From: Proteobacteria bacterium UBA1148
GTDB taxonomy: Bacteria > Pseudomonadota > Gammaproteobacteria > Steroidobacterales > Rariloculaceae
Reading direction: 5' to 3'
Assembly (NCBI GenBank): GCA_002311835.1
Contig: DBZY01000077.1
Location: 1 to 35,792 of the forward strand
DNA: 35,792 bases
The notes beneath the pieces are model-generated. The model searched no databases and was not told where the DNA came from. It saw nothing but the letters and a program-made list of their open reading frames with translations. Within the stretch, counting starts at the first letter, position 1. Each line of letters opens with the position of its first letter. The translations under genes and the position numbers were made by a program. Below are positions 33,441-35,792 of this stretch, one piece after another.

Positions 33441-33824
33441 ATGATTGCACACAACTGGTTTCGATCGCTTGGGATGATGGCCTATGTTTTTTTGCTTGCC
33501 CCCATACAGGCTCATCATGCAGGAGTGATGTTTGAGGAGGAAAAAGAAGTCACGGTGGAGGGTGTGGTTAAAGAATTTCAATACACTAACCCTCATTCCT
33601 GGCTGCTCGTGGATGTGACTGGCGATAGTGGTGAGGTAACTACCTGGGGTTTTGAAGCAGAGGGTCCGAGTACGTTGATGAGAAGAGGTATTCGCATAGG
33701 TGATCTAAGGCCCGGCACGAAAGTGACTATCACCGGGCACCCAATGAAAGATGGTCGGCCGGCCGCAGCTTGGACAAGAGCGGTCAGAGAGGACGGTGTT
33801 GTATTCATGCCAAGGCCTGAATAG
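33441..33824 (+). CDS. Stand-alone DUF6152-type exported protein
   Basis: 127 residues, SD AGGAGG with ideal spacing. The signal peptide ends IQA before His25-His26 (HHAGVMFEEEKEVTVEGVVK). Domain motifs: FQYTNPHSWLLVDVTGDSGE with Asn-Pro-His, TTWGFEAEGPS, LMRRGIRIGDLRPGTKVTIT and a final RAVREDGVVFMP strand. Family function is unknown. The same domain forms the N-terminal half of the proteins at 23668 and 24859, which suggests that this gene product and that of copy 4 just upstream work together. It ends the tight run of four genes from 29735. Confidence 0.82.
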   Translation: MIAHNWFRSLGMMAYVFLLAPIQAHHAGVMFEEEKEVTVEGVVKEFQYTNPHSWLLVDVTGDSGEVTTWGFEAEGPSTLMRRGIRIGDLRPGTKVTITGHPMKDGRPAAAWTRAVREDGVVFMPRPE

Positions 33825-33987
33825 GCTCAGTGCAAAGGGAAAGGAAGTGAATAGACGCTGCGGTCGTACAATAATAAAGAGATATTCATAACAAATCGTA
33901 GAGATTTTTTGAGATGTTCGGGATAAGATCCCACTTGAAGAATAGATGCTTTCTTCATAGAAGCGCATTAACCATGGAGTCAAAACA

Positions 33988-34833
33988 ATGGTCAGTCTAA
34001 GAAAACTATTTTCTGTAGCCTTTTTCCTCGTTGCAGCGAACGCAGCAATAAGCCAAGACTCAAGCCCTGTAGAGGTCGCGGACGGTGTTTATAGCTACGG
34101 CGTAGGGAATTATATCTCGATGTTCGTGGTCACCAGCGATGGGGTTATTGCGATCGACCCGATCAATCCTGGGCACGCGCAAGGTTTTGTTGCGGCTATC
34201 AAGTCGGTAACAGATCAGCCTATTCGATACCTCGTGCATACCCACAATCATTGGGATCATTCAGGAGGTGGACAAGCCTTCAAAGATGAGGGTGCCACGA
34301 TCATTGCTCACGTTGACGCCTACAACTGGATGCGCGCCAACCCTCATCCGAATCTGGTGCTACCAGACGAAAGCTGGGGTGGCTCTCGCAAGGATATCGT
34401 ACTAGGCGGGACAACCGTGGAGCTACATCATTTTGGTGCGAGTCATGGACATGGAATGACCATACCTCTGGCATCTACTTCGCAAAGAGTGGGTTATATT
34501 GCTGATATAGTGGGTCCAAACCGTATACCTTTCCTATTTCTGCCTGACTTTAATGTCGCACAATTGGAACGAACGCTCGAGGAGATCTTGGCACTGGACA
34601 CTGATAAAATTATTTTTACGCACAATTCTAGTCCTAATCCACTACAAGGTGGAACAAAGCAGGATGTCGCCGACACCTTACAGTACTTCCGTGATCTGCG
34701 TGCTGAACTTGATTCAGGGGTAGCTCCTGCTGCAGTTAGCTTGCCCAAGTATGAGAGTTGGCGAATGTATGATGAATGGTTGCCCTTAAATGCTTGGAAG
34801 ATCTATATGGAAGGGCACTTAGGTCCTTTCTAA
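33988..34833 (+). CDS. Exported metallo-beta-lactamase-fold hydrolase
   Basis: 281 residues; signal peptide to about residue 22 (VAFFLVAANAAISQ). The metal motif HTHNHWDHSGGG supplies His86, His88, Asp90 and His91; His153 in FGASHGHGM, Asp173 in IADIVGPN and a late His in IFTHNSSP fit the remaining zinc ligands. The start EVADGVYSYGVGNYISMFVV, then IAIDPINPGH, is typical of class B3/SoxH-like secreted hydrolases. Substrate unknown. Separated from the previous gene by 163 bp, which is A+T-rich and in which I see no gene; it may have its own promoter. A strong hairpin follows its stop. Confidence 0.87.
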   Translation: MVSLRKLFSVAFFLVAANAAISQDSSPVEVADGVYSYGVGNYISMFVVTSDGVIAIDPINPGHAQGFVAAIKSVTDQPIRYLVHTHNHWDHSGGGQAFKDEGATIIAHVDAYNWMRANPHPNLVLPDESWGGSRKDIVLGGTTVELHHFGASHGHGMTIPLASTSQRVGYIADIVGPNRIPFLFLPDFNVAQLERTLEEILALDTDKIIFTHNSSPNPLQGGTKQDVADTLQYFRDLRAELDSGVAPAAVSLPKYESWRMYDEWLPLNAWKIYMEGHLGPF

Positions 34834-34870
34834 ACTTAGATCGCGGTTTCGTATCTAGGTCATAGTCATT

Positions 34871-34898
34871 ACGTCTGCTTCCTATTGGAAGCAGACGT
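34871..34898. terminator. Perfect 12-bp stem-loop after the MBL-fold gene
   Basis: ACGTCTGCTTCC (34871-34882), loop TATT, GGAAGCAGACGT (34887-34898): a fully matched, stable hairpin 37 bases after the stop. No T-run follows on either strand, so it may protect the mRNA 3' end or act with another factor rather than as a classical terminator. Confidence 0.6.
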
Positions 34899-34937
34899 CC
34901 TGGCGTGGTGTAAAGGCCTTGGCGAACAAGAAGGGCT

Positions 34938-35092
34938 ATGAGTAGCCTACAATGGCTCGAACAGACCACGTTCTCCGATTGGGTGCTTACATCACTTATC
35001 GGATTTCCATTGATGTTGAGTCTGCATGCGGTAGGTATGGCCATTTCAATGGGGTTGCTCTTGATTCTAAACCTGCGCATGCTGGGGCTGAG
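34938..35092 (+). pseudogene. DUF6644-like membrane protein, broken after about 50 residues
   Basis: ATG 34938 (SD AAGAAGG) opens a frame whose first 51 residues, LQWLEQTTFSDWVLTSLIGF, then PLMLSLHAVGMAISMGLLLI and LNLRMLGL, look like the N-terminus of DUF6644-type polytopic membrane proteins, which are about three times as long with several helices. The frame stays open to TAG 35183, but from about 35092 its translation is unlike a membrane protein and is the antisense of the convergent gene that ends at 35094. I read this as a gene cut by a rearrangement, the break lying at the stop of its neighbour. Confidence 0.55.
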
Positions 35093-35093
35093 T

Positions 35094-35792
35094 TCATGGC
35101 TGTGCCTCAATAGCTTGTCGGGCCTTCTCAGGACTGATGCCGGGATAGAAGTCAAAACCGATGGTTTGGTAAATACCCAATAGCGTTTCATTATTTTCGT
35201 AGCAGGCGTTTATTGGCATCTCAAACCCCTCCACAGTATTTCGCCTATAGGGAACAGCAATCGTAAAGGGTCTGGTATAGACATTTGGATCGTCGATCGT
35301 AGCCTGATAGTGGATCGTATCAGGCTCAATGAGAGTCAATCGTTCAACTACGTGGACTTCCTCCGTGTAAAAAGCTCCTTGTTGATCCAACCAGGATTTC
35401 CCAGTTTGGTTTGTTGTTTCAATAACCAGCGTATTCCCTTCCCAGCGTCCGATTGAACTACCATCCCAAAGGCGTATGTCTTCCCCGACAGGAGGGCGGT
35501 CGTTCAAGGCAATAATGCGGTAGCCATGCGCGTTTCCAGACAGTATTACGAGGTAATCAGAAGTCTGAAGAAACTGACGCTCCTCTCCGTGATACATGGT
35601 ATTTGGGATTCCGGATAAGAAACAGGCTGCATTATGGTGAATATATCGTTGTGGATTTTCGTTTCTTTGTATTAACGCCCATGCGTGCATCGGAAGTTTC
35701 CTATCGGGGGGGTCGACAATTGTGGCTGGCCCTCCAATTTCATCAAGGTTCCCGTGATGTTCTTCAAGACTTTCGTACGCACCACCAAAATC
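35094..35792 (-). CDS. Protein with the unnamed disulfide domain (copy 5), N-terminus beyond window
   Basis: The frame is open to the right edge; 232 residues are visible and an ATG at 35690 is internal because conserved sequence (IGGPATIVDPPDRKLPMHAW) runs through it. Hallmarks: NAACFLSGIPNTMYHGEERQ (first Cys), GYRIIALNDRP, then LWDGSSIGRWEGNTLVIETT, WLDQQGAFYTEEVHVVERLT, DDPNVYTRPFTIAVPYRR and the terminal INACYENNE (second Cys). It is the most typical family member of the five. It is transcribed towards the broken DUF6644 gene, opposite to the other copies. Function unknown. Confidence 0.78.
   Translation of the reverse strand, partial: DFGGAYESLEEHHGNLDEIGGPATIVDPPDRKLPMHAWALIQRNENPQRYIHHNAACFLSGIPNTMYHGEERQFLQTSDYLVILSGNAHGYRIIALNDRPPVGEDIRLWDGSSIGRWEGNTLVIETTNQTGKSWLDQQGAFYTEEVHVVERLTLIEPDTIHYQATIDDPNVYTRPFTIAVPYRRNTVEGFEMPINACYENNETLLGIYQTIGFDFYPGISPEKARQAIEAQP

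Overview
The window looks like chromosomal DNA of a gammaproteobacterium, probably an uncultured one. The first 22.6 kb carries housekeeping genes in recognisable gammaproteobacterial order: yqaA-nlpD, recJ-prfB-lysS, sdhCDAB-sdhE, rpoE-rseA, lepB-rnc-era-recO-pdxJ-acpS, rlmD, and ldt-nagZ-hpt-mtnP with convergent csiV. Base composition here is close to balanced. I found no rRNA, tRNA, CRISPR array, transposase or integrase.

Region 1 (1-6.65 kb): the tail of a YqaA-type membrane protein, the lipoprotein NlpD (no rpoS follows it), a reverse-strand Mth938-family gene, then recJ, prfB (with the classical programmed +1 frameshift) and lysS, with ygfZ convergent on lysS. Region 2 (6.7-10.65 kb): the complete succinate dehydrogenase set. 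It is bracketed by two unrelated SdhA assembly factors, an SDHAF4/DUF1674-type gene in front and sdhE behind. Region 3 (10.8-18.5 kb): sigma-E and its anti-sigma factor, signal peptidase, RNase III, Era, RecO, PdxJ, AcpS, a PolB-type exonuclease and RlmD. rseB, rseC, mucD and lepA, usual in this neighbourhood in relatives, are absent. Region 4 (18.6-22.6 kb): an L,D-transpeptidase fold protein, NagZ, and a purine/methylthio-nucleoside salvage pair (Hpt, MtnP), then CsiV.

Region 5 (22.87 kb to the end) is different. It is an accessory block made almost entirely of exported proteins. Five genes carry an unnamed domain recognisable by a C-x-x-x-(G/R)-(M/I/F)-P box, a G-[YHF]-S-[VI]-x-x-W block and a C-terminal Tyr/Ala/Trp-rich strand ending in Cys. 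Three proteins carry a DUF6152-type domain (mature N-terminal His-His, then an Asn-Pro-His motif). The two domains are fused in two genes and lie in neighbouring genes at another site. Mixed with them are a secreted amidohydrolase with an IPT/TIG-like tail, a divergently transcribed PQQ-type quinoprotein, an asparaginase-fold protein with an altered active site, a cyclase/kynurenine-formamidase-like protein, a metallo-beta-lactamase-fold hydrolase and a broken DUF6644 membrane protein. The amidohydrolase/quinoprotein pair is visibly richer in G+C than its neighbours and shares a divergent promoter region with a perfect 13-bp inverted repeat. I read region 5 as a periplasmic catabolic or redox/metal-handling cluster of unknown substrate; this is the part most likely to hold an undescribed system.

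A recurring oddity in the core half is that conserved protein sequence of sdhE and rnc begins upstream of any ATG/GTG/TTG in frame, and the Mth938 gene has an ATC at ideal distance from a Shine-Dalgarno sequence.
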